Origin: Streptomyces sp. V3I8
GTDB lineage: Bacteria > Actinomycetota > Actinomycetes > Streptomycetales > Streptomycetaceae
Direction of reading: 5' to 3'
NCBI RefSeq assembly: GCF_030817535.1
Contig: NZ_JAUSZL010000002.1
Location: 1,674,001 to 1,738,000 of the forward strand
Length of the DNA: 64,000 nt
The notes below the pieces were generated by a model. The model made no database searches. It was not told the origin of the DNA and was given only the letters and a program-made list of their open reading frames with translations. The first letter of the stretch is position 1. Every line of letters begins with the position of its first letter. A program made the position numbers and the translations under genes. Below are positions 36,452 through 46,024 of the stretch, one piece after another.

Positions 36452-36930
36452 TGGCTTTCGAGGAGAAACTGCTGACCGTGCCGCCGCCCGTCGAGGTCGC
36501 GGGCCGGCGGATCAAGCGCTACCACGTCACCGCCGACCCGGCCGGTATCGCGCCCGACGTCGAGGAGGCGGCGTACGCGATGCTGCCGGAGCTGCTTCCG
36601 GAGGCGGACGGCACCCCGCCCGCCACGTTCGTCGTGCTGCACCGGGGCGGCGACGACGGCGCGTACCTCAACGCGTACAGCTGGGTGTGGGACAACGTCC
36701 TGCACTTCCGGGCCGCCGCGGCGGGCCAGCCCGTGCTCGGCTGCCCGGACCGCGTGCCCACGCACTTCGTCGTCCTGGAGCGGCCGTGGATCGGCTGCGT
36801 CTGGGAGCTGCCGCCGATCCTGCACGAACGCGACGCCTGGGTACGGCACATGCTCGCGCCCGACGCCCCCTGCCTCGACGCCTACCTCGCCGACCGCCTG
36901 CCCGAGGGCACGACGGGAGACCGCGCGTGA
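36451..36930 (+). CDS. Conserved hypothetical protein paired with WYL regulator
   Basis: 159 residues, soluble, no signal peptide or membrane helix. Notable stretches are RRIKRYHVTADP, FVVLHRGGDDGAYLNAYSWVWDNVLHFR and THFVVLERPWIGCVWELPPILHER, an alternating alpha/beta pattern without recognisable catalytic motif; I do not recognise the family's function. The divergent WYL gene and the shared palindrome mark it as the regulator's main target. The probable leaderless transcript would be translated immediately on derepression. Confidence 0.75.
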   Translation: MAFEEKLLTVPPPVEVAGRRIKRYHVTADPAGIAPDVEEAAYAMLPELLPEADGTPPATFVVLHRGGDDGAYLNAYSWVWDNVLHFRAAAAGQPVLGCPDRVPTHFVVLERPWIGCVWELPPILHERDAWVRHMLAPDAPCLDAYLADRLPEGTTGDRA

Positions 36931-36992
36931 GCGCCACGGACGTGCCCGACCAGGCGCGGAAAGGGGCCGGGTGACCGACCGGGTCATGGACC

Positions 36993-37733
36993 TCACCCGT
37001 CGGCCGGCCCCGGCTTCCGGAACGCCCGCACCTTGAACTCCGGTTCAGCACGCGGGACGTGCTGGTCCGGGAGGTGCTCCAGGCGGACCGCGAGCCGCTC
37101 GGTGAGCGGCTCGCCCGGCGGCAGCAGGGTGTACCAGCCGCGGCGTACGTCGGCCGCCGCCCGGGACGGGGTCCGGCCCTGACCGCGGCCGCGGAAGCTC
37201 GCAGCTCCGGCGGGGAGCAGCGCGTACCGGGCGGCGTACGAGGCCACCAGGTCCGGGCGGTCGCGGGCGGCGCGGCGGGGGCGCGGCGCCATCACGGCGT
37301 CGATGTCGCTGCCCACGTCGTGCGAGGCGGCCTTGTCGACGGTCGTGACGAAGACACCGCCGGGGCGCAGCACCCGGGCCGCCTCGGCGACGACCCGTTC
37401 GGCGTCGTCCAGGAGGTGCAGCAGCCAGATCGCCGAGACGGCGTCGAACGAGGCGGGCGGGAAAGGGAGTTGGCGGATGTCGGCGAGCACGACCCGGCCC
37501 GGCACCCGTGCGGCGGCCTGGCGCAGCATGCCGCACGCCGCGTCGACCCCTGTCACGTCGAGGTCGGCCGCCGCGAGCCGGCGGGTCACGGTGCCGGTGC
37601 CGCAGGCCACGTCCAGGAGGGTGGCCGCGCCTTCGGGTATCAGCCCCAGTACGGCGGCCGCGGCCGCGGCCGCCCGCGGTTCGCCACCGCGCGACGCGTC
37701 GTACCGCTCGGCTTCCTCGTCGTAGTCGAACAC
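36993..37733 (-). CDS. Class I SAM-dependent methyltransferase
   Basis: 246 residues with SAM motif I LLDVACGTGTV (39-49), the acidic post-I VTGVDAAC, motif LPFPPASFDAVSAIWLLHLL and LRPGGVFVTTVD, the pattern of ubiquinone/menaquinone-type Methyltransf_11 enzymes. GTG start at 37733; it lies eight bases downstream of the pterin dehydratase gene and is probably cotranscribed. Substrate unknown. Confidence 0.88.
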   Translation of the reverse strand: MFDYDEEAERYDASRGGEPRAAAAAAAVLGLIPEGAATLLDVACGTGTVTRRLAAADLDVTGVDAACGMLRQAAARVPGRVVLADIRQLPFPPASFDAVSAIWLLHLLDDAERVVAEAARVLRPGGVFVTTVDKAASHDVGSDIDAVMAPRPRRAARDRPDLVASYAARYALLPAGAASFRGRGQGRTPSRAAADVRRGWYTLLPPGEPLTERLAVRLEHLPDQHVPRAEPEFKVRAFRKPGPADG

Positions 37734-37741
37734 CGGTGTGC

Positions 37742-38047
37742 TCAGCTCGCGCCGTGCCCGGCGGCGAGCCGTTCGACCCGGACGGCCAGCTCGAAGTCCT
37801 TCTCGGTGACGGCGCCGCCCACGCTGTGCGTGTGCACGGTGAGGACGACGGTCCGGTAGCCGAGCGTGAGGTCGGAGTGGTGGTCCAGTTCGTCCTGCAC
37901 CTGGGCGATGTGCACGACCAGCGCGGCGGCGGCGAAGTGCGAGCCGAGCCGGTAGGTGCGGCTGATGCTGTCGCCGTCCAGGGACCAGCCGGGCAGCTCC
38001 GTGAGCCGGTCCTCGACGTCCTTCTGCGACAGCGGTTCGAGAGGCAT
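37742..38047 (-). CDS. 4a-hydroxytetrahydrobiopterin dehydratase (PCD/PhhB)
   Basis: 101 residues, full family length, with the active-site segment VQDELDHHSDLTLGYRTVVLTVHTHS; the usual histidine pair of the E-x-x-x-H-H-P motif is kept, the proline is serine. PCD regenerates the oxidised pterin cofactor of aromatic amino acid hydroxylases by dehydration. No hydroxylase gene lies nearby; it precedes a methyltransferase gene. Confidence 0.93.
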   Translation of the reverse strand: MPLEPLSQKDVEDRLTELPGWSLDGDSISRTYRLGSHFAAAALVVHIAQVQDELDHHSDLTLGYRTVVLTVHTHSVGGAVTEKDFELAVRVERLAAGHGAS

Positions 38048-38235
38048 GACGGCGTTCCTTCCCTGGCGTCCGGCCCTGGTGTCCGGATCTCCTCAGCGTC
38101 CTCAGCGTCCCACAGACCGGGGCTCCCGTCCCTGGTCAGGAGGGCCCCGGACGGATGACGCGAGGGGCGGTGCCACCGATCGGCCGCGGGCCGGCGCGTC
38201 GGCCCACCGGTGGCGCGTCGGCTACGGTCGGGGGC

Positions 38236-39132
38236 ATGACCACCGCCGCGTCCGCGTCCGCCGCCGGGGGATCCGCCGGCCGCTCCCCCGGTGCCGTGCG
38301 CGGCGCCCCGGTCCCGGCCCCGGCAGCCGCTTCCGCCGCGGACAAGGGGGTGGGTCCGCTGCTGCGCGGCTGGCGGGAGCAGCGGCGGGTGAGCCAGCTG
38401 GAGCTGGCCCTGCGGGCCGGATCGTCGGCGCGGCACATCAGCTTCGTCGAGACGGGGCGCTCCCGGCCGAGCGAGGAGATGGTGCTGCGGCTCGCCGAGC
38501 ACCTCGACGTGCCCGTGCGCGACCGCAACTCCCTTCTGCTGGCCGCCGGTTACGCGCCCCGTTATCCGCAGACGCCGCTGGACGATCCGGCGCTGGACGC
38601 GCTGCGCGAGGGTGTGGAACGGCTGATCCGGGGTTACGAGCCCTATCCGGCGCTGGTGGTGGACGCCACGTACACCGTGGTCGCCGCCAACCGGGGCATC
38701 ACGATGCTGCTCGACGGTCTCCCCGGGCACCTGCTCGCCCCTGCGCCGAACGCGATGCGGCTGACCCTGCACCCCGAGGGCCTGGCGCCCAGGATCCGCA
38801 ACCTGCGCGAGTGGCGCGGGCATCTGCTGGCCCAGATGGAACGGGACATCGCCCTGCGGCGCTCGGCCCCACTGCGCGCGCTGTACGAGGAGGTGGCGGC
38901 CTATCCGGTCCCGGAACCGGTCCCAGGACCGGAGCCGGAGCCGGAACCGGTGGCGGTGGCGCACTTCGCGCTGCCGATGCGGATCGAGCACGACGGCCGG
39001 GTGCTGTCCTTCATCTCGTCCATCTCCACGTTCAACACCCCGATGGACGTGACGGTCGCCGAGCTGGCCGTCGAGACACTGCTGCCGGCGGACCCGGCGA
39101 CAGCCGGATACCTGCAGTCGTCGGCCTCCTGA
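38236..39132 (+). CDS. XRE-family regulator with MmyB-like ligand-binding domain
   Basis: 298 residues. After an alanine/proline-rich leader, a HTH_3 domain (about 42-100, LLRGWREQRRVSQLELALRAGSSARHISFVETGRS) is followed by the MmyB-like PAS domain that binds fatty acids in related proteins (ALVVDATYTVVAANRGITMLLDGLPG ... MRIEHDGRVLSFISSISTFNTPMDVTVAELAVETLLPAD pattern). A Pro-Glu run (VPEPVPGPEPEPEPVAV) interrupts the ligand domain near 230. The ATG at 38236 is chosen; a longer frame from 38155 lacks a ribosome site. Members often control a neighbouring oxidoreductase, but none is adjacent here. Confidence 0.9.
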   Translation: MTTAASASAAGGSAGRSPGAVRGAPVPAPAAASAADKGVGPLLRGWREQRRVSQLELALRAGSSARHISFVETGRSRPSEEMVLRLAEHLDVPVRDRNSLLLAAGYAPRYPQTPLDDPALDALREGVERLIRGYEPYPALVVDATYTVVAANRGITMLLDGLPGHLLAPAPNAMRLTLHPEGLAPRIRNLREWRGHLLAQMERDIALRRSAPLRALYEEVAAYPVPEPVPGPEPEPEPVAVAHFALPMRIEHDGRVLSFISSISTFNTPMDVTVAELAVETLLPADPATAGYLQSSAS

Positions 39133-39275
39133 GGAGAGCCTCCGGTGGTGCTCTTGTGCAGGTTCGGTGGGGGTTGAGCACACGGTTCGCCGTGTTGCCG
39201 ACGGGGCACCCTCTGTGCCAGCCCCTCGGACGTGGCACACTGCTGGCCGTTGCTTGGCGCTAGGGGAGGCGTGGG

Positions 39276-40139
39276 GTGAGTGAACGACGTCCTGCGCCCA
39301 CGGTGGGGCAGGTGGTACTCGGCAGACGGCTCCAGGAGCTGCGGGAGAGGTCCGGGCTGCGGCGCGACGAGGCCGCGCGGATCCTGCGGGTCGCCGGCGC
39401 GACCGTACGGCGGATGGAGATGGCCGAGGTCACGCTGAAGATCCCGTACGTCCAGGTGCTGCTGTCGACGTACGGCGTCCCCGAGGACGAGATCTCGGCG
39501 TTCGTCCGGCTCGTCGAGGAGGCGAACCAGCCCGGCTGGTGGCAGCGCTACCACGACGTCCTGCCGGACTGGTTCAGCCTCTACGTCAGCCTGGAGGGCG
39601 CGGCCTCGATCATCCGGTCGTACGAGCCGCACTTCGTGCCCGGGCTGCTGCAGACCGAGGAGTACGCCCGGGCCGTCCTGGAGGCGGGCACCGTCGGCCA
39701 GACGGGGCCCGGGGAGATCGACCGCCATGTGTCCCTGCGGATGGCCCGGCAGAAGCTCCTCACCGGGGACCGCCCGCCGCACCTCTGGGTGATCATGGAG
39801 GAGACGGTCCTCCAGCGGCCGGTCAGCATGCGCTCCGAGGTGATGGCGGATCAGCTGGACCACCTCCTGGACATCGTCGACAACGACCGCGTCACGCTGC
39901 AGATCGCCGAGTTCGCGTCCGGCCCGCACCCGGGGACGTACGCGCCCTTCGTGCTGTTCCGGTTCGCGGAACCCGAGCTGCCGGACATGGTCTACACCGA
40001 GTACCTGACCGGGGCGCTCTATCTGGACTCCCGCAGGGAAGTGGCCGCGCACCTCGAGGTGCTGGACCACATGACGACCGGCGCGGCCTCCGCCCGGCGC
40101 ACCAGGGAACTGATCCTGGAGCGCCGGGCGGACTTCTGA
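39276..40139 (+). CDS. XRE-family regulator with DUF5753 domain
   Basis: 287 residues: N-terminal HTH_31 (about 14-70, LGRRLQELRERSGLRRDEAARILRVAGATVRRME) and a DUF5753 domain (about 100-280) with the diagnostic SYEPHFVPGLLQTEEYARAV and YTEYLTGALYLDS. These are Streptomyces-specific proteins usually paired with a small DUF397 protein and linked to development and antibiotic production. No DUF397 partner follows here; the dnaK gene is convergent 27 bp on. GTG start with GGGGAGG upstream. Confidence 0.92.
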   Translation: MSERRPAPTVGQVVLGRRLQELRERSGLRRDEAARILRVAGATVRRMEMAEVTLKIPYVQVLLSTYGVPEDEISAFVRLVEEANQPGWWQRYHDVLPDWFSLYVSLEGAASIIRSYEPHFVPGLLQTEEYARAVLEAGTVGQTGPGEIDRHVSLRMARQKLLTGDRPPHLWVIMEETVLQRPVSMRSEVMADQLDHLLDIVDNDRVTLQIAEFASGPHPGTYAPFVLFRFAEPELPDMVYTEYLTGALYLDSRREVAAHLEVLDHMTTGAASARRTRELILERRADF

Positions 40140-40166
40140 GCGGGACCGGACCGGGGCGTGCCCGCG

Positions 40167-42134
<1,968 letters not shown>

Positions 42135-42161
42135 GTCCGTCCCCTTCCACCCGGGTCTTCC

Positions 42162-42213
42162 CGCGTTCCGTCACCGCGTTCCATCGACGTGCTCCATCAA
42201 CGTGTTCCATCAC
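42162..42213 (-). repeat. Four tandem 13-bp repeats in the dnaK leader
   Basis: Four consecutive units of consensus CGYGYTCCRTCRM at 42162, 42175, 42188 and 42201, between the -10 box and the ribosome site of dnaK. On the transcript each reads about GTGATGGAACACG. Confidence 0.7.
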
Positions 42214-42237
42214 AAAACTTGAGTGCGATGCTGTCAA
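42209..42237 (-). promoter_or_regulatory. dnaK promoter, -35 TTGACA / -10 TGTGAT
   Basis: TTGACA (42237-42232), 17-bp spacer, TGTGAT (42214-42209), a good vegetative-type promoter 75 bp before the dnaK start. Confidence 0.65.
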
Positions 42238-42238
42238 T
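42218..42238. promoter_or_regulatory. HAIR-like HspR site overlapping the dnaK -35 box
   Basis: CTTGAGT (42218-42224) is a perfect half of the HspR operator CTTGAGT-N7-ACTCAAG; the other half at the right spacing (TGTCAAT, 42232-42238) matches at four of seven bases and overlaps -35. Confidence 0.45.
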
Positions 42239-42280
42239 GGGGCACGTGCCCCCGGACTGCCCGGTTCGCTCCGGACATGA

Positions 42281-42313
42281 CGATGCCGCGCCCTCCCGGA
42301 GGGCGCGGCATCG
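42281..42313 (-). terminator. Strong stem-loop after osmC
   Basis: Perfect 15-base arms CGATGCCGCGCCCTC (42281-42295) and GAGGGCGCGGCATCG (42299-42313) with a CCG loop, 43 bp past the osmC stop. Confidence 0.75.
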
Positions 42314-42355
42314 ACGGGGTGACGGGGCGTCAGGTGAACTTGACCTGACGATACG

Positions 42356-42781
42356 TCAGGCGAGCTTCGCCGTCAGCGTGATCGTCGTGCCCGACAGCGC
42401 CTGGCTGACCGGGCAGTTCTTCTTGGCGTCCTCGGCGGCCGCGGCGAACGCGTCGCCGTCGAGGCCCGGCACCGTGCCCTCCACCGTGAGGTGGATGCCC
42501 GTGATGCCCTCGCCCGGCTGGAACGTGACGTCCGCGGAGGTGGTGAGCTTGGTGGGCGGGGTGCCGGCGCCGGCGAGGCCGTGCGAGAGCGCCATGGAGA
42601 AGCAGCTGGAGTGGGCGGCGGCGATCAGCTCCTCGGGGCTGGTCTTGCCGTTCGCCTGCTCGGCGCGCGACGGCCACGACACCGGCTGCTCGCCGATGCC
42701 CGACGAGTCGAAGGTGACGACGCCGTTGCCCTCGAGCAGGTTGCCTTCCCAGACGGTGTGTGCGGAGCGCGTTGTTGCCAC
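42356..42781 (-). CDS. OsmC-family peroxiredoxin
   Basis: 141 residues with both redox cysteines C60 (AAHSSCFSMAL) and C123 (KKNCPVSQAL). OsmC/Ohr enzymes reduce organic hydroperoxides in the cytoplasm with a disulfide mechanism, typically recycled by lipoyl proteins. The sequence between cysteines (GLAGAGTPPTKLTTSADVTF) is OsmC-like rather than Ohr-like. GTG at 42781 with AAAGGGA upstream; an open extension to 42850 has no ribosome site. A 15-bp stem-loop follows. Confidence 0.94.
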   Translation of the reverse strand: MATTRSAHTVWEGNLLEGNGVVTFDSSGIGEQPVSWPSRAEQANGKTSPEELIAAAHSSCFSMALSHGLAGAGTPPTKLTTSADVTFQPGEGITGIHLTVEGTVPGLDGDAFAAAAEDAKKNCPVSQALSGTTITLTAKLA

Positions 42782-42856
42782 GATGATTCCCTTTCGACGA
42801 GGTCCCGGTTCCGGGGTCCGTGGCACCATCCGATCACACTCGGGTCGCACGCGGGC

Positions 42857-44665
42857 TCACCGCACGCGAAAGACCGGCCCCCGTGCGGTGAACGGCAGGG
42901 ACGAGCCCTGCGGGATCAGGTAGGCGTGCTCGCGGCGGACCCGCAGGACGTCGCACCACCCGTCGGTGATGATCAGGACCGGGGCGCCCGGCGGGAAGTC
43001 CTCCGCCCGGTGCAGGACGTCGACACCGGGCTGCAGGACCGTGCCGCCGCGGCCGTGGACCCGTACCCGGCCGGCGATCTCGGTGACCGGGAGGAACCCG
43101 GCGTCGTGCGGGGCCGCGTCGCAGAAGACGACCCGCGCGGCCGGTACGTCCCGGGCCTGTGCGTACGAGGCGATCGCGCCCAGCGCCTTGCCGAGCAGGG
43201 TGCGGTCCATGGAGCCGGACGTGTCGAGGACCACGCCGAACGTGCAGCGGGCGATCTCCTCGGGCGGGAAGTACCGTCCGGCGCGCGGGATGCCGGGGGT
43301 CGCGGCCTGCCGGCGGGAGGGGCGCGCATAGGTCCGCAGCGGTTCGGGGCGCGGTACGAACTCGTCGAACCAGCGCGCCAGTCGAGCGTCCCACGGCAGG
43401 GGCGGGTGGCTGAGCGCGCGGATGTCCTCGACGAGCCCGCCGGGCAGGAAGCCCCGCTCCTGCCGCTGGTGCAGGTCCAGGCCCTGGGCGAGGCCGCGGC
43501 GGTAGAACTCGTCGAGGTCGACGTGGTCGCGCGGCGGGCCGAGGGGGCCACCGAGGATGTCGCCCACGCCCTTGCCGCGCAGCGTGGCGAGCCGGCGGTG
43601 GCGGCGCAGGTCGGTGACGAGCCGGTCGTAGACCTCCTCGGCGGACAGGTCCTTCAACTCCTCTTCGTACAGCAGCCCTTCGGGCATCACGCCGACCTGC
43701 ATCTCGACCAGCCAGGCGTTGATGACGTAGTCGCAGGCGACGTTGAAGAGGTACGGGTCGCGGCCACCGCAGCGGTCGCCGTGGCGCAGTGCGGCGTGCA
43801 GCATCTCGTGGGCGAGGACGAACCGCCACTCCTCGTCGTCGAACCGCCGCAGCGGGTTGATGTAGATCTCGGCGGCCTCCGGGTCGACCGCGGCGACGGA
43901 GATGCCGTGCGCACGGGCGAGTTCGGCGTCCGCGACGACCGTGACGCCGGCCGCGATGCCGCCGAGCAGCGGGTAGGAGGACACGAACCAGCTCAGTGCC
44001 CTCTCCCACGGCTGGAGGCGGGTGACGCCTCCGCGCATCGAGTCGCGGCGGCCGCCCGCCAGGTCCATCGCGGTGGCGACGGTGCGGGTCAGCGCGTGTG
44101 CGAAGGCGAGCTGCCAGTCCGGCGCGGGGCCGCCGAACCGGCTGTCCCAGGGGACCAGCAGCTGGTCCGGCTCGCCGCCCGCCGTGCCGCAGCGTTCGTA
44201 CACGGCGGGGATGCCGGCGCCGGCCCGGCGCCAGCGGGCGGCGAGCTGCTCCTCGTCGCCGTCGGGGTACGCCATCGGCAGGTCCGCGGGCGTCAGGCCG
44301 ATGGGGAAGCCGAGCAGGAAGCGGTTGACGACGACGCAGCGGGCGGCCAGGTCGAAGCGGTCGGGCTGCTCCCGCGTGGTGTCGTGGGCCGGGACGTGCC
44401 CGAAGCCGAGGTGGAGGGCGGCGTGCGCGACCGCCCAGGCCCACTCGGCGGGCTCCGCGTGGCGCTTCGGGTGCACGTGGAGCACGCCGTCGGAGTCGGC
44501 GCGTACGAGTCCGTCGCGGGGCGAGGCCCCGCACTCCTCCTGCCGGCAGACGCTGAACCCGATGGCGGCCAGCGCGCGGTTGGCCCGCACCAGCCGCATC
44601 CCCTCGGCGAACGCCTCGCCGGCCAGGTCCTTCCTGGGCTGCGGCCGCCTGCCCGTACGGGTCAC
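42857..44665 (-). CDS. DUF2201-type VWA protein with zinc metallopeptidase motif
   Basis: 602 residues. The N-terminal putative metallopeptidase part has two histidine motifs: AVAHAALHLGFGH (H81, H85; the catalytic Glu is replaced) and LAHEMLHAALRHGDR (HExxH at 286-290). The C-terminus is a von Willebrand A-like domain with the metal site DTSGS at 481-485. It is coupled by a GTGA overlap to a MoxR AAA+ ATPase; such pairs are thought to act as chaperones or cofactor-insertion machines that remodel a target protein. No obvious client enzyme is adjacent. GTG start at 44665. Confidence 0.88.
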   Translation of the reverse strand: MTRTGRRPQPRKDLAGEAFAEGMRLVRANRALAAIGFSVCRQEECGASPRDGLVRADSDGVLHVHPKRHAEPAEWAWAVAHAALHLGFGHVPAHDTTREQPDRFDLAARCVVVNRFLLGFPIGLTPADLPMAYPDGDEEQLAARWRRAGAGIPAVYERCGTAGGEPDQLLVPWDSRFGGPAPDWQLAFAHALTRTVATAMDLAGGRRDSMRGGVTRLQPWERALSWFVSSYPLLGGIAAGVTVVADAELARAHGISVAAVDPEAAEIYINPLRRFDDEEWRFVLAHEMLHAALRHGDRCGGRDPYLFNVACDYVINAWLVEMQVGVMPEGLLYEEELKDLSAEEVYDRLVTDLRRHRRLATLRGKGVGDILGGPLGPPRDHVDLDEFYRRGLAQGLDLHQRQERGFLPGGLVEDIRALSHPPLPWDARLARWFDEFVPRPEPLRTYARPSRRQAATPGIPRAGRYFPPEEIARCTFGVVLDTSGSMDRTLLGKALGAIASYAQARDVPAARVVFCDAAPHDAGFLPVTEIAGRVRVHGRGGTVLQPGVDVLHRAEDFPPGAPVLIITDGWCDVLRVRREHAYLIPQGSSLPFTARGPVFRVR

Positions 44666-45723
44666 CGGCGGGCCTCCACCAGCCGGGGCATGTCGCGGGC
44701 CGCCTCCACCAGGAACCAGGCGGGCAGGACGGGGTTGCCGTCCTCGTCCGCAGCGATGACGCTCTGCGCGACCTCCACCGAGATCTCGGCGAGCTGCACG
44801 AGCAGCGACTTGGCGCGGTACGCGGTCTGCCGGCCGTTCGCCGAGGCGTGCTCCTTGACGGCGGGCAGCTCCTTGACGAGGCGGCCCCGGAACGACTCGG
44901 CGAGGTAGTACAGCAGGTCGCGGTCCTCGACGCGGTGCGGCCAGCGGGCCTCGCCCTTGATGATCGTCTCGATGCCGAAGCGGCTGCGGACGATCTTCAC
45001 GTAGCCGCAGAAGGCGACCGCGTGCGCGGGGGTCAGCGTGCCGTGCGCGATCACCTTGAGCGTCGGCTCGTCGAGCGTCGGCCCGAAGGAGCGCAGGGCG
45101 TCGGAGAGCATGTGCCAGGAGCGCGGCGTGGAGAACGGCTCCTCGGTCTTCGGCGGCTTCGACCAGAGGTGGTCGGGCCGGTCGGTGAGGTGGTCGAGCA
45201 CCCACGGGTGGATGTCGTTGACCGCCGCCCACCTCAGCCAGTCCTTCGCCGAGGCCTCCAGGTGCACGTGGGTCAGGCGGTTGACCAGGGCCGACGCGAT
45301 CGGGCGGGCCAGCGCGTTGTCCGTCGAGCGGTTGCCCGCGCCGATCACGATGGAGCCGGCCGGCAGCTCGTAGCTGCCGATGCGGCGGTCCAGGATCAGC
45401 GAGTAGAAGGCCTTCTGGACGTCCGGCGTCGCGGCGTTGAGCTCGTCCAGGAACAGGCAGTAGGGCTCGTCGCGGGCGATCGCCTCCGGCGGGCAGAACA
45501 CCGAGCGGCCGTCCCTGATCTGCGGTACGCCGATCAGGTCCTCCGGCGCCAGCTGCGTACCCAGCAGGCTCACGCACTCCAGTCCGAGTGACTCGGCGAA
45601 CTCCCGTACCAGCGAGGACTTCCCGATGCCGGGGGCGCCCCAGAGGAACACCGGCCGCACGGTCGCGAGACCGAGCAGCAGTTCCGGTATGCGGGCGGGA
45701 GTGACGGTGACGGCTGCCTGCAC
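44662..45723 (-). CDS. MoxR-family AAA+ ATPase
   Basis: 353 residues, with Walker A GAPGIGKSS (29-37), Walker B LFLDELNAA (D93, E94), sensor 1 IVIGAGNRSTDNA and arginine fingers in PIASALVNRL. Member of the MoxR/RavA helix-2-insert clade, which pairs with VWA proteins in metal-cofactor insertion or protein maturation. GTG at 45723 has AGGAG seven bases upstream; an open extension to 45816 is not used. Its stop overlaps the start of the VWA-metallopeptidase gene, indicating equal co-translation. Confidence 0.92.
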   Translation of the reverse strand: MQAAVTVTPARIPELLLGLATVRPVFLWGAPGIGKSSLVREFAESLGLECVSLLGTQLAPEDLIGVPQIRDGRSVFCPPEAIARDEPYCLFLDELNAATPDVQKAFYSLILDRRIGSYELPAGSIVIGAGNRSTDNALARPIASALVNRLTHVHLEASAKDWLRWAAVNDIHPWVLDHLTDRPDHLWSKPPKTEEPFSTPRSWHMLSDALRSFGPTLDEPTLKVIAHGTLTPAHAVAFCGYVKIVRSRFGIETIIKGEARWPHRVEDRDLLYYLAESFRGRLVKELPAVKEHASANGRQTAYRAKSLLVQLAEISVEVAQSVIAADEDGNPVLPAWFLVEAARDMPRLVEARR

Positions 45724-46024
45724 GCAGTGGCTCCTGGAGGGTGTGGAGTGACGCGCGCCGGTGCGCGGTGTCCGATGCGGACAGTGTGGGCGGCCGGTGC
45801 CCCGGCCGCAGCCCATTTTCTGGTGCCCGGTCGCCTTTGCGTACCGGCGGGCGGTGACGGCCGGTTCTGTGTCCGCGGGCGCACGGGGGCCGGTCGCGCA
45901 GTTCCCCGCGCCCTTTGAAAAGCAAGGGCTACCGCCCCTGAAAGGCAGGGGCGCAGCCCCGTCTTTCAGGGGCGCGGGGAACTGCGCGGGCCCGCCCCCA
46001 CCGGGCCGCAGCCGAACGCCCCGC
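45724..46024. other. 301-bp gap before the MoxR operon
   Basis: No gene seen. The left part carries the MoxR promoter and ribosome site; the right part holds two facing copies of the dispersed repeat (45889-46013) that can form a cruciform. Confidence 0.6.
45889..46013. repeat. Dispersed intergenic repeat, copies 4 and 5 in inverted orientation
   Basis: The 18-base arms GCGCAGTTCCCCGCGCCC (45896-45913) and its exact complement (45970-45987) enclose 56 bases with a smaller CCCCTGAAAG/CAGGGGC dyad. The right copy extends with the full family tail (CCCCCACCGGGCCGCAGCCGA). Likely acts as terminator for the convergent-side transcript. Confidence 0.7.

Noticed and set aside
42857..45925. A single 1022-codon protein combining VWA and upstream sequence
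   Set aside because: The first 420 codons are an out-of-frame shadow of the MoxR ATPase; the real start is the GTG at 44665 overlapping the MoxR stop.
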